Shown piece by piece: positions 6,221-7,096 of a stretch of DNA of 7,096 nucleotides. Position 1 is the stretch's first letter. Each line of letters opens with the position of its first letter. A model generated the notes under the pieces. The model had not been told where the DNA came from. It searched no databases and saw nothing but the letters and a program-made list of their open reading frames with translations. Source of the stretch: an uncultured Caulobacterales bacterium (GTDB lineage: Bacteria; Pseudomonadota; Alphaproteobacteria; Caulobacterales; Caulobacteraceae); NCBI GenBank assembly GCA_903903715.1, contig CAIUZX010000265.1:1-7096 (forward strand), given 5' to 3'. Both the position numbers and the translations under genes were made by a program.

Positions 6221-6539
6221 GGGAAGGTTCCGTCTGAGCCAATTGTCGCCGATGAGGGGCGGGCCTGGTCAGGTCGAGACACTAGCCGCCGGTGGAGGCG
6301 CCAAGGGAGCCTCGGAAATTACCCGGCGCCAGCGCGTCTGCTGCGAACGTGATGACGGCGAAGCGCGGGCTCCGATCTCATCAAATTGACTTCGACCTAG
6401 GTAGTTTCCGCCGGTTTTCACGTTCGGAGGATCCCCTAAAGTCTCTCCGCTCAATTCTGCATTCGAAGCGCTCTTTTTCGCCGACGATGTGAAAGGCCGA
6501 GTCCAGTGCGCTGGCGCTCCCCAAGCAGGGAAACAATGG
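6221..6539. promoter_or_regulatory. Divergent intergenic region between alcohol dehydrogenase and response regulator
   Basis: About 320 bp without a supported gene, expected to hold both divergent promoters. A TTGACT hexamer (6386-6391) resembles a housekeeping -35, but no good -10 follows at 16-18 bp. I found no clear GGAAC...GTT stress-sigma promoter. It contains a 9-bp inverted repeat (listed separately) and, at its right end, an AGGG Shine-Dalgarno for the response regulator. Confidence 0.5.
6344..6426. repeat. Widely spaced 9-bp inverted repeat in a divergent promoter region
   Basis: CGAACGTGA at 6344-6352 and its exact complement TCACGTTCG at 6418-6426 are separated by 65 bp. The placement between two divergent genes would suit a pair of half-operators or a loop, but a 9-bp match in about 320 bp has a fair chance of arising at random. 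Confidence 0.3.
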
Positions 6540-6992
6540 ATGGCGTCGAAGCTGACGGTGATGATTGTCGAGGACAATCTGATGCTTGCCGATCTTCTGG
6601 AAGAAATCCTGATCAGCTATGGTCACAGGGTTTGCGGCATCGCCAGAACGGTTGACGCCGCCATCCAGCTCGGCCGCGAAACGCAGCCGGATCTTGCAAT
6701 CATCGATGTCCGGCTTGCGGACCACGGCTTTGGACCAGATGTGGCCGAGGCTCTGGCGGACCAGACCGGCACGGCGGTTCTCTATGCGACGGGCAACCTC
6801 GACATCGCCATTCTCCTCGACGCCCGCGGGCAGGGCTGCCTGGTGAAGCCCTACCGTGTCGAGGATCTGGTGCGCAGCCTCGAGGTGGTGGATGAACTCC
6901 ATCGCTTCGGTCGCGCCTCTGGCCCGATCCCGCGAGGCTTTCATTTCCTGTCGAACCGACCGAACGCCATCATCGACTATCCCCATGGATGA
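6540..6992 (+). CDS. Single-domain response regulator (CheY-like receiver)
   Basis: A 150-residue cytosolic phosphorelay protein. The receiver fold spans residues 5-118. The acidic pocket is Glu11-Asp12 (MIVEDN), the phospho-accepting Asp56 sits in LAIIDVRLAD, the switch Thr84 in VLYATGN, and Lys103 in CLVKPY, so all core residues are intact. About 30 residues follow (FGRASGPIPRGFHFLSNRP) without a DNA-binding domain, so it probably acts by protein contact or phosphate relay. The ATG at 6540 is preferred, with AGGG about 10 bases upstream. An in-frame GTG at 6489 would add 17 non-family residues. Its last 8 bases overlap the start of the next gene, a likely partner kinase, so the pair is translationally coupled. 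Confidence 0.92.
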   Translation: MASKLTVMIVEDNLMLADLLEEILISYGHRVCGIARTVDAAIQLGRETQPDLAIIDVRLADHGFGPDVAEALADQTGTAVLYATGNLDIAILLDARGQGCLVKPYRVEDLVRSLEVVDELHRFGRASGPIPRGFHFLSNRPNAIIDYPHG

Positions 6993-7096
6993 CCGCGATC
7001 GCGTTCGCCGGCTGTTGCGCCAGCAGTCCGCCATCGCCGGATTCGGCAGCTTTGCACTGAGTCAGACGGACCTCCAGAGTGTTCTCGATGAAGCCG
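6985..7096 (+). CDS. Sensor histidine kinase, probably GAF-domain type, N-terminus only (cut by window edge)
   Basis: An ATG at 6985 overlaps the response regulator stop by 8 bp and opens a frame to the window edge (37 full codons). The N-terminus reads MDDRDRVRRLLRQQSAIAGF, then GSFALSQTDLQSVLDEA. The pattern of a short helix, then Q-Q-x-A-x-A-x-FG-x-FAL, then D-L-x-x-x-L-x-EA is the usual entry into an N-terminal GAF domain of alphaproteobacterial HWE/HisKA_2-type kinases. The kinase part is outside, so the exact class is an inference from this motif and from the adjacent receiver. Confidence 0.65.
   Translation, partial: MDDRDRVRRLLRQQSAIAGFGSFALSQTDLQSVLDEA

Noticed and set aside
5396..6352. 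318-codon plus-strand ORF opposite the alcohol dehydrogenase
   Set aside because: It is fully explained as the mirror of a conserved high-GC gene, with no recognisable domain and composition rich in Gly/Ala/Asp/Arg.
6380..6420. Housekeeping or EcfG-type promoter for the response regulator or alcohol dehydrogenase
   Set aside because: TTGACT lacks a matching -10, and GGAAAC on the minus strand lacks a GTT at the right distance.
6489..6539. GTG start for the response regulator
   Set aside because: It would add 17 residues before the first receiver strand; the ATG at 6540 has a properly placed AGGG.

Overview
The window is GC-rich, with strong G/C bias at third codon positions, and carries long shadow ORFs opposite its real genes. 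The gene set suggests an alphaproteobacterial chromosome, possibly Caulobacterales or a relative: a VIT/CCC1 transporter, an oleate hydratase, a DUF6544 protein, and a single-domain response regulator overlapping a GAF-type sensor kinase. The taxon is an inference from gene style only. I see no insertion sequence, phage gene, CRISPR array, tRNA or rRNA.

Layout. (1) Minus strand, 1-1705: a 50-codon small ORF (1553-1705) overlaps the start of a VIT-family Fe2+/Mn2+ transporter (864-1556). After 156 bp comes a succinate-semialdehyde-type aldehyde dehydrogenase (707 to beyond the left edge). (2) Divergent intergenic region, 1706-2031, with a C9 tract and a small hairpin. (3) Plus strand, 2032-4432: oleate hydratase, then a 14-codon minicistron, then a 244-residue two-domain protein with an N-terminal HicA-like part and a C-terminal eRF1/VLRF1-like part. 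(4) Minus strand, 4477-6220: a zinc-dependent medium-chain alcohol dehydrogenase followed 37 bp later by a DUF6544 protein, which converges on the plus-strand pair. The DUF6544 frame is cut by an amber codon exactly where the family-like C-terminal tail should continue. (5) Divergent intergenic region, 6221-6539, with a 9-bp inverted repeat. (6) Plus strand, 6540 to the right edge: a receiver-only response regulator overlapping by 8 bp the start of a sensor kinase that runs off the window.

How the genes may work together. Oleate hydratase makes 10-hydroxy fatty acids from cis-9 unsaturated fatty acids. A medium-chain alcohol dehydrogenase and an aldehyde dehydrogenase stand nearby, so a hydroxy/keto fatty-acid or lipid-aldehyde detoxification neighbourhood is conceivable, but unproven because the genes are on opposite strands. 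The VIT transporter (metal detoxification) and the translation-linked HicA/eRF1-like protein fit a general stress-response island.

The points most worth following up are the HicA-like/eRF1-like fusion coupled to oleate hydratase, the amber codon before the DUF6544 tail, and the small ORF translationally coupled to the VIT gene.
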